Source: Panorpa germanica
Lineage: Eukaryota > Arthropoda > Insecta > Mecoptera > Panorpidae
Assembly: GCA_963678705.1 (NCBI GenBank)
Contig: OY783212.1
Location: 11,284,001-11,348,000, forward strand
Length of the DNA stretch: 64,000 bases
Direction: 5' to 3'
Positions 22,305-35,320 of this stretch are shown here, piece by piece; the first letter of the stretch is position 1; each line of letters begins with the position of its first letter. The translations under genes were made by a program, and so were the position numbers. Under the pieces are notes generated by a model. The model was not told the origin of the DNA, made no database searches, and saw only the letters and a list, made by a program, of their open reading frames with translations.

Positions 22305-22623
22305 TTATATAATGAACCTTGCGCAGTGGCAGTGGCGGGGTTGGGGGATGGGGGAGGGGTATACTACATTGTCCGACAGGTATGTAAACATGTCAATAAG
22401 AAAGTCAGACCACCGGAGGGCGACTCGCGCCATGACAGTATAAGCACAGAGTGTTGTTCGTACTTTGTACTGCGTACTCTGTAGTCCAGTCGACGACCAC
22501 ATACAAGAAAGGGGAGGTATATACGTATAGCAAAAAGTTAGTGTAGCATGATGAGTGGGAGATGGAAAAGGAGCAGGTGGTGAAGAAGTAGGGAGTGTTA
22601 GTTTACGTATAATGTGTATCATG
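22305..22623. other. GC-rich island, unassigned
   Basis: Unusually G-rich for this window (TTGGGGGATGGGGGAGGGGT at 22341-22360). It contains a CAGTGGCGGGG hAT-like motif at 22330 and a CpG-rich part (GGAGGGCGACTCGCGCC). A 113-codon open frame on the minus strand (22646-22305) covers it, but is rich in P, S, T, H and C and resembles the complement of a G-rich repeat more than a protein. It may be a decayed hAT end or an unrecognised promoter. Confidence 0.3.
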
Positions 22624-23807
22624 CAGTGGCGTAGAAAACCTTGCAAACGTAAATCGTAAGTAACATCGAATTCATGTTGAACAATAAAACTACTACTTTT
22701 AAATTTGTTTGATATAATTATCTGCAGCTGATGTACTTATTTTAGGATTCATATTATTTCCCTTTAAGTTAATATTTCTATAACGGTAACTTAATATACA
22801 ATGCATGTTGTTTCCATATGATGTCACACCGTTCCATGTTGTCAATTACGTTTTGTAATAATGTAAAATTCCACTATATATTGAAAAAATTATGATAGAT
22901 ATTGATAAAGTAGTGTGGAAGACGAAAAAAGGACCGAGATCCAAAGAATCCCAGCCAATTATGAATTTAAAAAAATATATCAAAACCTCAAAAGTAAAAT
23001 CATTTTAAAGTTATTCATATCAGTCATGGAAATTCGTTAATAAATTGAGGCCAATGGTGCATTTTGGGTAGGTCAATATCTCGTTATGCTGTTGTAATAT
23101 AGTGTACATAAAGTTATATGCAAAAATAAATAAGTCAGTGAAGTAAGCAGCCGATTCGATAGCAGTCGATTTGGACTAGTGGGATCAATCAAAATTAATT
23201 CGGTGTTAAATCGAACTTTAAATTACATAGCTAATCAGAACATTTAAGCAAATATTCAAACGATAATAGACTGTAAAAGTATTAAGTAACTTATATATTA
23301 TTATATAATAAATAAATTTACCAATTATAGTGTCTTATATTGCTGTTTTATATATAGACAACTCACAAGATGCTTATAAATCTAAAAGTCCTCAGTATTT
23401 AATAAAACTATTCTATTATAAATAGGTTAACTAATATGTCTCTTAAGTAATTACAAAATTTCAGTCGTAACTAATTTTTATTTACTTCAAAAATTACAAT
23501 TTAGTGAAATCCCAAAACCATTTATTTAATGGTGTAATGGAGACTATAGTACTAAAGAACTATAGTAATGTGCATTCGTGAATATCACTAATACTTTCAA
23601 TACAAAAACGATTGAGGTTCTCAGTATAGAAGTAGAAACAATGGCCGCTGTTAATATCAATTGACATTCTCACAGACACTGACAGCAAATCTCAATACTA
23701 TCATCTAAATCAGAATGGCTCATTTTTTATTTAGGAAGAAAAAAAGAAGTGTATGGTACCTTAAGTTAAACTGACCTCATATCACTTGACCGTACGATAC
23801 GCCACTG
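22624..23807. mobile_element. Possible hAT-type element (CAGTGGCGTA ends)
   Basis: CAGTGGCGTAG at 22624 and its inverse TACGCCACTG ending at 23807 could be the two ends of an element of about 1.2 kb. The inverted match is about 10 bp and no matching 8-bp target duplication flanks it. The ends may therefore belong to different insertions. No transposase frame is present between them. Confidence 0.2.
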
Positions 23808-24650
23808 AATAAAACCAATGTGTAAAGGTATATAAGACCAATGACCGTATTTAAAACGACCCCTATAACTTTACGAACCCCATAGAGTTATAGAGCAGTA
23901 ACACTAACACCACGTCAACATTAAAGTGTGTTATTAATTTAGTTATATAAGTTAATTAATAAACAATGTTCTAAATTGAAAACTTATTTATATTATAACA
24001 TTGACTACTAATAAACGGATACGTACGAGTCAGTAATGAAGGTATGAGGCCCTACTCTGTGTGAATAGGGTTTACAAAGAAATAAGAGGTCACATGGTAA
24101 TTACATTACAAACCCTATTACTTATTTTGTATTTGATCAAAGCTGAAATAACTTGATAGTTCTATTTATTACGTAATATTCATCGGAACTTTTGTACATA
24201 CTCGTATTAAGTAAATAAATGGAAGACGGAAAATTGAGTAGTTCAACATACGGTGAATGCCAGATATTGTAATCATGAATAATGTTATCACTTTTGCAGT
24301 GCACTTTGCGGAATATTTCTAAGACCCGTCGCACACTGCAAGCGTATTCAAGCGACAGCATGGCTAGAACTCTCAGAGCAAGCGACTCCAGAGTTCTTTG
24401 CATGTGTTGTGTTACAATACATACATACCACATACCCAAACGACAGTACGCCAAGTCAAATACAAAACAGGTTATATAGAGTTTTAAGTCTTCACCTCTC
24501 TGGTCTGCTTTCGTGTTACTTTGAAACTTTTAAATGCGGTTTCTCACACATAGCTTTTTCAGAGTCGATGCCCTCTCTAGCTCAAAATATACTGGACCGA
24601 TTCTTTTGACCGATTCGAATATTGTACATACTTTCTTTGCATAAATGCCG
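23808..24650. other. No gene seen; moderately GC-rich 24300-24480
   Basis: A GC-richer stretch around 24300-24480 (GACCCGTCGCACACTGCAAG) supports open frames on both strands, none recognisable. It may be an old transposon end. Confidence 0.4.
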
Positions 24651-24804
24651 AGGTAACGCTGTCGAATTTTTTTTTTTTAATTTCAACGTATTTTAAAATA
24701 ACAAAGCTTCGGATTTTTTTCATGAAAAATCGGTATTTTGACTGTTAAGTGCTGTAAAAAATTGAAAAATCAATAAAAAAAAGAAAAACTCGACAGCGTT
24801 ACCT
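24651..24804. mobile_element. 154-bp MITE with AGGTAACGCTGTCGA termini
   Basis: Left end AGGTAACGCTGTCGAATTTT and right end AAAACTCGACAGCGTTACCT form terminal inverted repeats of about 20 bp with one mismatch. The interior is A/T-rich with its own weak symmetry (TCATGAAAAATCGG). No clear target duplication, so superfamily is undetermined. It has no coding capacity. Confidence 0.7.
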
Positions 24805-25185
24805 GCAGAAACTTATCAACTAATAATCATTTTGGTTTTTCGATTTCAGAAAATCCAGTGATGAGTTATAAGGGACACCGCAATGTTACTTCTTTTTGTA
24901 ACGTCTGCAGAGATTCGCTGTCAATGCCTCATTTCTTTACAATTATGTATGAAAATTTCACAAAGTGTTCTTCAAATGTTACTTTATCATGCAGTAATTA
25001 TAGAAATAATTATATTAACTGTGTCAAAAAACATTATCGAAAATATGCTTCTTTTTTATCGTTTTGACTTTACAACCGTTTAGTCAATGTTTAGATATTT
25101 TCTGATTTTTTAAAATTATAATAGAATAAATAATATTCTTTTTAATTATACAAGGATTTACTAGCTTTTTATATATTATTAAAGA
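24805..25185. other. Unassigned; possible acceptor and open frame
   Basis: GGTTTTTCGATTTCAG at 24834-24849 is a good 3' splice-site match. It is followed by frames open to 25067 and 25080 on the plus strand, one containing FCNVCRDSLSMPHFF and several N-glycosylation-type sites. Two overlapping frames are both open, so chance is likely. No homology recognised. Confidence 0.15.
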
Positions 25186-25189
25186 ATGT

Positions 25190-25384
25190 ATGCCTTGTTT
25201 GTAGCTAATGTTCTCCAATGTGTATTTCTTGGACTTAACCGCATTGGTTTTAAACCATCCAACTGCGTATTACATAATTGTCTATGCGTCATGAAATACG
25301 TCTCAGGAAATCGAACCCGAAACCAACGTAGCCAAGATTTACTTATTGTTGCTAAACAACTGTTTCATACCACTAACACTATAT
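25190..25384 (-). repeat. tRNA-derived SINE-like element, copy 2
   Basis: On the minus strand an A-box-like TAGTGTTAGTGG (25382-25371) precedes a canonical B box GGGTTCGATTTCC (25318-25306). The separation, about 52 nt, is longer than usual. The segment CTTGGCTAC before the B box resembles the SINE at 1070-1265. The 3' border is unclear. A true tRNA is unlikely because no acceptor stem pairs. Confidence 0.3.
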
Positions 25385-26614
25385 TACTAAAAGTTAAAAG
25401 TAAGCGCTTACACACAATAATACAGATTTCAACAATTATTTGTAAATTACCAACCCCTATTCAATACCCAATACTGATTTCACGATAAATCTATTTAATC
25501 CAAACACTTTTGACTATAACTTTAATAATCATTTTATTGTTTGATAGACAATAAAACCACAATTAATTAAAATACAAATGTCAATTAAATTTTTAATTTA
25601 AATTCGGATTAAATAAAGTATCGCTATTATAATATGTATAATAACAAAAACAGGTTTTAATGAATACTGCATCATATTATAGTCATGTATACATATGTAT
25701 ACAATATGTAGTACTATATAATACATATATACACACATCCATATTGTATAAACAAAACTATTCACACAACGTAATACAACCACATACACACAATCAAGTG
25801 TATACAAAATATTCTGTATAAAATTCAGATAAAAAATAATTTAAAAAACGTTCAAGAAAAATGAATGAATGAATGAATGAAAAAAATATATTTAAGTACA
25901 TTGTGTTGAAGCGATGGGCAGATGGAGAATAACAAAGTTGATTAATTATGTTGTTTTTTTTATGAAACGGTTCTTGTATTTTGTTATCTAAGGAATTAGT
26001 AGCATATTTTATTATTTGTTCTGTATTACCTTTATGAAAGACTAGATCTTGAGCATTCACTTAGGGGATGAAAATTCTGGTACATACCTGTAATAGAAAA
26101 GAACAATTATTAATAAATTTATTTTAATGGTTGTCGAAAACCTTTGAAACCTTTGACGGTAAGGTATTAGCATGAGCGGGTGGAAGGGGGTGCACTTGCA
26201 GAGAAAATACAAAGACAAACATTAAAAAAATAAAAAATTTACTGTTGAAGTTTCTCTTTAATTAAAAACGTCTATGTTGTTAACCCAATTTGTTTTAACG
26301 TTTTGCTATCTGATGAAGATGCACCTCCCTGAAAGTAATCTTGCCGACGCCCATGGATGTTAGTGATTGACGCAATACAAAATGTAAAAATACAAACACT
26401 GAAAATATTCGGAAGACGAATTTCAATGAAGTATTTTATCCAAATTTATAGATATAACCTTAAGCAGGAGCTATACATTTTTTGGTCATTGTATTTTATA
26501 GATCTGACAGCTTATACTTCTTACGCCTCTATTACAACCCGGTACTGAAGAAGAGTGATGTTAATAACTTAATTTGTGATTACAATGCTGCAATTAAGTT
26601 TGATTGATCTCTAA
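25385..26614. other. A/T-rich DNA with a tetranucleotide repeat
   Basis: No gene. A short (AATG)n microsatellite of about five units is at 25861-25880, and ATATGTATAC-type simple sequence at 25680-25740. Confidence 0.5.
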
Positions 26615-26982
26615 GGCCGTCTGCACACGGGTCGACTGATTGCAAACTAGCCGAGCAACGAAATTTCCAAGCGAAAACGAAAAACGAGCCATGTTTCGCG
26701 ACTCTATAGAATTTTTAACAATATTATGAGATATTTGTATGGATGTATGTATTTAAATACTTTTGAATAGTATTTGTGCACATCTCTGCTCATGATGTCA
26801 CCATTAAAAGCATGCAACGTTATTGCCCTACGACCAAGAAACATAGTCGCTCAAAACCAGTATGAAATCAGTTTAGTTTCGTTCGTGCCGTGTATGTTCT
26901 CTCACTAACAGTTACATTTACATTCGATTCGGACAGATTCGGGGCTCGCGTTTGCAGTCAGTCGACCCATGTGCGGACGGCC
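26615..26982. mobile_element. Harbinger-like MITE, 368 bp (deleted copy)
   Basis: Terminal inverted repeats begin GGCCGTCTGCACACGGGTCG on the left and GGCCGTCCGCACATGGGTCG on the right (read inward). A TAA target duplication is at 26612-26614 and 26983-26985. GGCC ends with a 3-bp TAA duplication are typical of PIF/Harbinger MITEs. The interior matches the longer copy at 35321-35811 (shared CTCTATAGAATTTTTAACAA). This copy lacks most of the long left arm. No transposase. Confidence 0.85.
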
Positions 26983-29220
26983 TAAGTTTACAAAACGTTC
27001 ATTTAAGGATTTACCTTTAAAAATTATGATGTAATAATTTTCGCATTGCGCACATGCCTACTCTGGGAGCATGTATGTACCTATGTAATTTTGCAGCAAT
27101 GAACTATTATTAAATGTTCGGCAAATCGCCACACAGGCATTCCGTCGCCATAAGCCAACAAATGTCGGAGCACTGGAAGTGGAAAGTACAAACACAAACA
27201 AATAATAACTAATTGAGGATTACAGAGGCCACAGTTCTACTAGTATCTTCGAACAGTCTGCATGTGTGTGTGTGTGTGTTTGTGTACGAGTATGTACATA
27301 TATCGTGTATCTCGCTGTACCACACATGCATCTAAACGTTGTAACTATCGTAGTTTAATTAAAATGGACTGTTATGCATATTGACCTCATATTGAAAGCT
27401 TATATGAATATTACCATTATTGCGTAATAATACATTATCAGTGAAGTTAGTGGAAGTAGAAATGTTTTTTAATGACATACAATTTACCTACGCGTCTTGC
27501 ATTTTTTATGTTCTCCATGCAAAATCACATTATTCATTAAGATTTCAAAAATAGGTACATATGCATTTTTTTTATTTACATCCCAGAATATTACAATCTA
27601 TCCATAAATAGATAACAACATGAAAGGAATGTATCCAATGATACATCATTGTACAAAGGTTTGAAATAGGGATGAAACTTATTTTAGGTTTTTATTATAT
27701 TTGAGCTGAAAGTATTACTATAAAAAGGCTGAGTTTTATCACCGATTACTATCAACAATATTGACAGTTTTTATGGTGTTGTGGTCTCATACAGGGTGTC
27801 CCAATATTCAACAATAAGCGGGCACCAGAGGAAGGTCCTGCTCATGACTACACAAGAAAAATAGAAAAAAAAAATTATCTCATTTTGTTTAGGAATTAGA
27901 AAAAAAAATAAAATTTTTTGGAAAATTGAAACACCTTAAGATGTTTTTAACTACCATGACCACAATTTTTCAAATATTTCTGATGTTTTTTTTGTATCGG
28001 CAACCTAAATAACACTGCTATCCACTACAAATATTAAAAATCCCAGAATGCTAGTAGTTTTTACACAAAAATCAATCAAAATTATTTTTTTCCCTAAAAT
28101 TTTTAAAGATTTTTACTTTCAGTCCATTTTAACTCATCGTGGTGTAAAAAAAAAGTATGAACACTACTATGGCAAGTTTTTTTTAAAAATTGGCGCAACT
28201 CTTCAGGATTCCAAAATGGTATAATACTCCAGGAAAACTAGCAATAAAAAAACTACGGTAATAAATAATAAATAATATAAAATGAATATAAAATGTTTAA
28301 ATATTTATAAAAAAAAAATTACCAATCAAAAACAGCAAATATATTTTGTACGAGTATGGATGCATGGTATATATGAACATGTACAATTGTACATGTATGT
28401 GTTTTGCTCGCCTTGACTAAAGTACTTGTAAATTTTATATCCAAATAGAATAGCAACAGTTTTATTTGTAGTGCAAACATAAACAGCCTAATGTAAAAAG
28501 TTACTAAAACAAACAATGTTCAGTAGTTTGAATAATTACGTGTTGTGTTGTGTTCTGTTCTGTTCTGTTGGAATGACATACGAGGTATAATTGAATCGTA
28601 TGAATAAATAAAATATGCGCAATGTTTTGTTGGCGAGTAATACCACCCTGCCCCGCTTCACCCTCGCCACGACACAACATTGTATGGTTTAATCTACATT
28701 TGCACTTGCATATTGTGCATTGTCACTGCTATTGCGGAAAACGGTTATTGATTAAAAATTATTAAAAAAGCAACCTTTGATTTATAAGTTATGTGTAGCT
28801 TTTACCAAAACTATTTCGTTCGTTTTTAACCAGATGAAAAAAGGATATAAATTGCTTTTGCTTTCGTTTTCTTGAACCAGTATTAAAAAACAGTTAATCC
28901 AGCGTCATAAGTTAAACAGATATTTATTTTGTTTTATTTATTTAATGTCCGTCTATTATCGATGCTGAATTCTATCACCGACGGCCTCCAACTATGTTCA
29001 GTATTTGTGGCGTGATAATCAGTGCTCTCAATTGATGCTCTCGCCCATTGTCATCTTGATTTGAGATATAACCTAGTTATAGGTAATTTCGTAAATACAA
29101 TAGCTTCTCTGCAGAGTTTCTTACAAACTCGCAACGTCTTTTGCGGTAAACGGAAGCGGAAATATAACGCAAGATCTTTTTTAGTTAATATCCATTCAAA
29201 TAATTAATATACTTAAAATT
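26983..29220. other. No gene; simple repeats and a possible transposon end
   Basis: A (TG)n tract lies at 27262-27280. CAGGGTGTCCCAATATTC at 27792 resembles a terminus common to several insect repeats, but its opposite end was not found. TGTTG/TGTTC repeats are at 28540-28569. The reading frame at 29022-29207 is unremarkable. Confidence 0.45.
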
Positions 29221-29399
29221 ACGAGAGTTCGGCGGTGACACATGTTTAAAAGATGCTATAAGACCTGTATAAATTTACGGTACGATGGTGAATTGTATCT
29301 AATTCGTTCCTATATACATTAGAAAATAATTAGTGAGACATATATCATAGCTTATAAGACACAACTTGTTTTAAGCATAAGTCACCGCCGAACTCTCGT
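29221..29399. mobile_element. 179-bp MITE with ACGAGAGTTCGGCGGTGAC termini
   Basis: Perfect 19-bp terminal inverted repeats, ACGAGAGTTCGGCGGTGAC and GTCACCGCCGAACTCTCGT. They are flanked by AATT on both sides; an alternative reading extends the symmetry into TTAA on each side. The target duplication is therefore either AATT or TTAA and the superfamily is open. The interior is A/T-rich and non-coding. Perfect arms suggest a fairly young insertion. Confidence 0.8.
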
Positions 29400-32300
29400 A
29401 ATTTAACCTATATATTTGTTTACATATCATTCATATTAGCAATGTCAGAGTACCTGGAAAAACGGGACGGTAAGGATACGAGGATTATCGCAAGATTTAG
29501 TATAGGGGAAAAAGAAAAAAAGGCCGGTATTGAGACCAAGATGACAAGAAAATATACAGGATATGTGTGGAGAAGAAGGAAAAATTGGAGCATATTAATA
29601 GTAAGTATTGGAAGAAGATAAAAAGTTGATTAACCGGAGAGGAGATATTGCAACGGAAGAGTGAAGGAACATGATGGATAGCGAAAGAAATTAGAAAGAG
29701 CAAAACAATTATAAGAAAATACAAGTATGCTTAAATAGTACATACACTAATAAGTAAAATGTTTTACAATTACAATAAATTCAAGAAGATGCTTTGATCT
29801 TGAAGCAATCTAACAAAATTAATCCAAAAGAACTGCTCAACGGATTGCCGATGGCACTCAAACACTAGAGTGCGGCCGTATTATTACACAGACGTGATTT
29901 GGAATTTGTCCATGAGGCAAATCATCAGTAAACTCAGTCTACAGCCTAAGACTTTAATCCCTTTACAAACGTTTGACATTTACATTTCACATATCCACTT
30001 TACGAATCATAAATTCAGAAACTTTTGTTTGGATTAGTTTTGTTTATAGTAGGGATAACTAGTGTTAAAAGACGATAAGCGATAAACGGAAATTTATGGA
30101 CATAGTTAGTAAGGTTGACGATCGAGATTATATTCATAATAGGGTAATAGCGATAATAAAATATTATATTTTATAGACTTTAAATTTTTAAGTATCGTTA
30201 TTTGCAATACCTGTATTTATGAACGGTAACTACGAGTACTTGGATTGATATATGAGCTATGCTAGGCGAATTCTTGCTCGTTTTAATATCGACAGTGAGA
30301 CGAAAGAGACTTAACTCGGTTCCATTATTACTAGATAAAATTTATTTTGAAAAAAAGCACATTCATTAGATTTGATTAATTTTTCGTGGATTTTAAGGTA
30401 GCGCTTTGAGAAGATAATTGTGTTAGACCCCCCTCCCCCATCACTTTAGTTACACCACTGACAATATAGGTACACATATTATAGGAAATAAAGGTAAACG
30501 GGAAAAACAACAAAATATTTCTTATGATCATTTAACATGTTCAGATCAGATTCTCAATTGATTCAAATGCAGACAAACTGTCCGTTTATAGTATGTGTAA
30601 ACACTAAAATCTGAACTGCGGATCTGGATCCGAAAGAGCGGACCATTTTGTTAGATTTAAAATTCAATCTGGATATATTCCGATTGTCCAAAAAGTGTTG
30701 AAGAATGTTTGATTATATCTCTTCTTTATAAATACTTCTATTGATATAAGAAGTCCATCTCATCAAATTTTTCGATGCTAACAAAACCAAGCACTCTCAG
30801 ATGTATCTCGACTTTCATAACCGACAAAATTTGAAAGATAATATAAAACATCTAAGTTATTTTAACTAATATATGCATAAGATTTTGTCACATACTTATC
30901 CAAGGATTTTCTAAATTATTTTCTCAGAAAATAAGTGATCTATTTTGTAAAAAGAACATGGAACTATAGTTCCTTCAACACAGACTTCTAAGTCCCTTAC
31001 TGTTTTTATATTATATACATTTATCTTATCTTGACAGAATGATTGATGCTCAAATTTAGTTTATGATGCCGTAGAACTCGGTATGAACTCCACGTGCAAA
31101 TTGTATTATTAAGAAGCTGAAGACTAACAACATGGATTACCATTATCAAATATTTGACCGACATTCGAGCCACGGTGCCGCTGCGCTTTAAGAAAACAAT
31201 TGGGGGATTAATAATTGTAATGAATCCACAAAACACACAAGCCATGAATATTACTTGAAATACTTTTACTTTTAACATTCTACGTAAAAAAAACCAGTAA
31301 TGTTTTATCTAAAAAACAATGATCTAAATTTGTCTTAAATCCTTTCCTACGGTTAAAGAAACAGAGAACACAATACAAGTTAATCTTTCTACATAAAATT
31401 ATGTTTCTTGACATATTTGGCTTTTTATGTAAAATAATATAATATTACACAAGAAACTAATATATTATTAAATGATTTGATGTTTTTTGTATTTATTTAA
31501 TGACAATGTTACAGATTTTTTTTTAATTTAATTACGCGAAGAAATCTGCAACAAGCATCAATGCTCTCGTCCACTGTGTCGTGCAGAATTATATTAAACT
31601 TCGATAAATAATAAAAGATTACGTTAGGTAAAAAAAATATTACTTTAAATAATACATAAGTTTACATCTTGTGTTTAGCAGATGGATTCCTAATTATAAG
31701 GACCAACAAATGCGATAAAAATTTTATTATATGAGTCTATTTATCCTGAAAAAAGTCATTTCTTAATTTAATAATAATGTAAAAGTTATTTTTATTAATA
31801 ACATTTATGAATACGTAGACTAGTTCCATGAAAAGCCTATATTATATTGTATTAGTCTATAATATTATTGTGTAAAAAAAAAATCTAATTAAAAATGAAT
31901 ATAAAACCAAAGAAATATATAGCCCATGAATAATCAAAGACTAAAATAAAGAATTCGTGACAATCAATTAGTCATGAATAAAAAAATTAAATATTCTACA
32001 AGCAATTTCTGTAATAAGCTGAAATAATGTGTTTTGTTGTATTTCAAGTCATCTGTATAAAACGAATAACTAAAAATAATTAAAACTCGCCAAAAATAAT
32101 TACATTATACCTTGTAAGTCATATATCATAAATTTGTACAATAAAATAAATTATTTATTACTGGAAAATAACAAGCAAAGTACAATGAGCATAAAGGAAA
32201 CAAAGAATAATTAGGTCACGTTTGTTGATGTTTCAAATTTATAATTAAGCTGTTGACAATGGCTCGTAGTATTATAGCTTGTAAGAATATTGCCTGAACA

Positions 32301-33910
32301 GTGTACACGCTAAGTATTTATTTGAATCGTGTGAAGACGTTTACAGCATAGCAGAGATGCAAAACTTTTCTTTTGTAATAACATACATATTTAAAATAGT
32401 CTCCTGATTTAATATATGTAGAATGATGATTAGTAATTAAGTACTCTCACAAACACAGTGAAATTTTTATTTTTCGGATACCATTAGAATAACATATTTT
32501 CACTTTTCTTTTTATTGATCAATTTATTGCAAAATTTGCTGTTTTAATTGAAGCGACTTATGAAGCGCAGACAAAAGTTTGTTAACCACTGTCTGTTCAG
32601 CTACATAGAAGAATAAGCATAGCCCTGACACTCGTAAATAATTCATCACTTATGAGTAACAAGTTCATGATTTTAATCCGCTAACGATTCTCACAAAATT
32701 ATTATTACCTTTGAATGAATGTGGGCGTAACCAGTGATATTATGATAAATGTTGTCTTTAGCGCAATTCCTTAATAATAAAAGAGCAGTAAATATTTAAT
32801 GAGATATGACATAACAGTAAATTTGTCAAAGGAATAATTATATTTCATCTTTTCACTTTATCTCTATAATGTAATTGAGTTGAGATAAACAGTGTCTGAA
32901 ATTAAATAAATATAATACGGGGAAATAAAATGAGATACACCAAAAATATGTATATAAGATATGGAAATAGAAACATTTCTCTTTAATCAACATATTTCAG
33001 TTGTCTGCTTAAGAGATGAACTTCATAATTTATACAAAATCTTTAAATTACTGATAATTAAGTTAAATATTTATTCTTTATAAATTCATCAATTAAAAAC
33101 ATTTATTAAATTAATAATATATAACGTTCATATTAATGTACAAGAATAAAATCTTTCAAAATCGAATTGGTTGAAATTTTATCTATACTCTCAAAAAAAA
33201 CTTTATAAATTTTAGAACAGTTCTAAAGCATATTTTAGAGCGAGGTATTAAAAAAAAATCATATCCCAGAATATTAATTTTCATAACTTATACATAGAAT
33301 TAAAATAATTTTCATAGAATTCTTTAACAAATTCATACAAAAATTCATCTTAAAAAAAATTAATAACCGGTTCCTAATTTTAATGAGCATTTGTCTATTT
33401 ACTTTGTATTAAAGTTAAGAACATTTTTAGCAGTTAAAACATATATGTATATGTTTTCAAATATTTAATTTTGTCAAAGAGAACATCGTTCTTTCTGAAA
33501 GTAAAAAATACAATTATGTTGTTACTTAATATTAAATACTTTAACATTAAAGTTTAGGCACGTAAAATTATTTTATATTAGTCATAAATATAGCTTCAAT
33601 TAAAAACCTTTCGATTGTGAGAGTTTTAACATAAATTTCATAAATTGTAGATCGTATAGTAGCTCGTACGTGCAAATAAAATGATATTGTCATGAAAACG
33701 CAATATTCTGCGTAATAAATTTGTTTAAATTAATTAGAGAGTGGAGTAAATAATATCATATTACGATATTTTGAATTTTATTAATTAGACGCAATTAATA
33801 GCATTAAACATGAAACTATTTGCATTATAACCTCAAAATGTTTAATTAGTGAATCCAGCATGTCGTGCTAACCAGGTTCATAAAGTGATTTGGTAATTTT
33901 CATACGGTTA
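29400..33910. other. A/T-rich DNA, no gene seen; one hAT-like end
   Basis: About 4.5 kb without a supported gene. On the minus strand from 30460 the sequence reads CAGTGGTGTAACTAAAG followed by a G-rich run (GGGGGAGGGGGG), typical of a hAT terminus, with no partner end. A weak copy of the 24-nt motif is at 30330. Between 31.3 and 33.8 kb the DNA is extremely A/T-rich. Confidence 0.45.
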
Positions 33911-33967
33911 TCACATCACTCAATAAGTTCGAAGGATGGCATATAGATTGCGCCACTGTTGACAAAT
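33911..33967 (+). repeat. 57-bp dispersed repeat, copy 1
   Basis: Matches 42725-42781 over exactly 57 positions without gaps and with about nine mismatches. Common words are AATAAGTTCG, ATGGC, TGCGCCACT / GGCGCCACT and TTGACAAAT. Similarity stops at both ends. Family unknown. Confidence 0.6.
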
Positions 33968-35320
33968 ATGAAAAAATTACGTTCAAGCAAAGCAATGGGT
34001 TGATAAGTGTTATTCGGACCCGGTATTTTTTCCATTAGTATTCCAAAAGTAATGCTTTATAAATACACGAAATTGACAGAGTTTAAAGTATATATACTTC
34101 TAGAACTAAAACATAAAACTAAAATATATGCAAGACTACGCATAATTGCCATATGCCATATTATATACACTATTCTTGCTACAAAAAATAAAAATAAAAA
34201 TAAAACCTAAGTGCAAATGATTCTTTACAGAAGGTACGAGGAAAGTAACTTTGCTAAGTAACGTACTTCATATTATCATCTATGTAAATTTCATTCATTC
34301 AAAGCAACAGATAAAAGTTATGTAAATGTCTAATGTTCATATTCTCATTCTTATTCATCATGGCGTAATAAATATACCGATAAGAAGACCAATTATTATG
34401 TTATGTAACACGTTTGTTTCCAAGAATCATTTTGTATCGTCTCTTCCCTTAATTCCACAATTCAGGCTCAACCATTGGTCCACTGGACCATTCAACCTCA
34501 TCCCTTTGCCCTTTCATTCATCATGTTAATGTAATAGCCTCGAAAACCAGGAGACATAAATGGTTTGTGTGCTATATGACCACTACAAGAGCCTGGAGCG
34601 AACCTACAACTTATAACCGAATAAAAATACTGGCTCTAAACATTTGAGTCGAATGAGCTAGAAATTTAAAACAAGAATCAAATAAGTAACAAGTAATACA
34701 AGTAACATATTACATTAATACGGAATTAGTATAACTTTATATAATCTTGTTTGTTTTAATTTTCCCGTCGCCATTTCAACCACATACCATATCTCAAGAA
34801 TGCATGATTCTAATTTATTTATATTATTATGAAATTAATGCATAAGAATTATTTCCGGAATGAAACATTATTCAAATGATCGCCTTGGCTTCTCTGACAG
34901 TGATACGTTTGGCTACGATTATCATGACTATGCATATAAATTGAATTCTATTTCACCGATAGTCAATGTTGGTATTTATCAACATTCAAATTATAGGCCT
35001 CATAGACAACCTACATGTTTACCAACCAAATTTTCAACATCACTTCTAAAGAATCTTAACAGTACAAATCTAAATACACAACTGATGTTGGTTATCTATC
35101 TTGTTGTCACTTACTCTACAGGCGATTCAATCGTGTCACCAACATCAGACTCCGCCACCAAATATAATATGTGTTTAATCTTACTCCAACCGTTGTTACA
35201 ATAGAAAATTGAACCACCAACCGGCACACAAACGTACAACATTCTCTGCAATATGGTATGTTACTGAATCTGGCGCTAAATTTAAAACAGTCTGTTGCTA
35301 TTATCACCATCCTGGCCTAA
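33968..35320. other. No gene seen
   Basis: Open frames at 34007-34210, 34326-34529 and 34860-35204 (+) are not recognisable. CTGATGTTGG at 35081 and its inverse CCAACATCAG at 35138 form a short inverted repeat that could be a tiny decayed MITE. Confidence 0.4.

Noticed and set aside
22305-22646. 113-codon minus-strand open frame
   Set aside because: Composition (Pro, Ser, Thr, His, Cys) is explained by the complement of G-rich repeat sequence; no domain or start context.
22624-23807. Confident call of a 1.2-kb hAT element
   Set aside because: Inverted match is about 10 bp only and flanking 8-mers differ (GTATCATG against AATAAAAC); kept at low confidence.
25306-25384. tRNA gene on the minus strand
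   Set aside because: B box is good, but the A-to-B distance is too long and no acceptor stem or anticodon arm can be paired; SINE-like head preferred.
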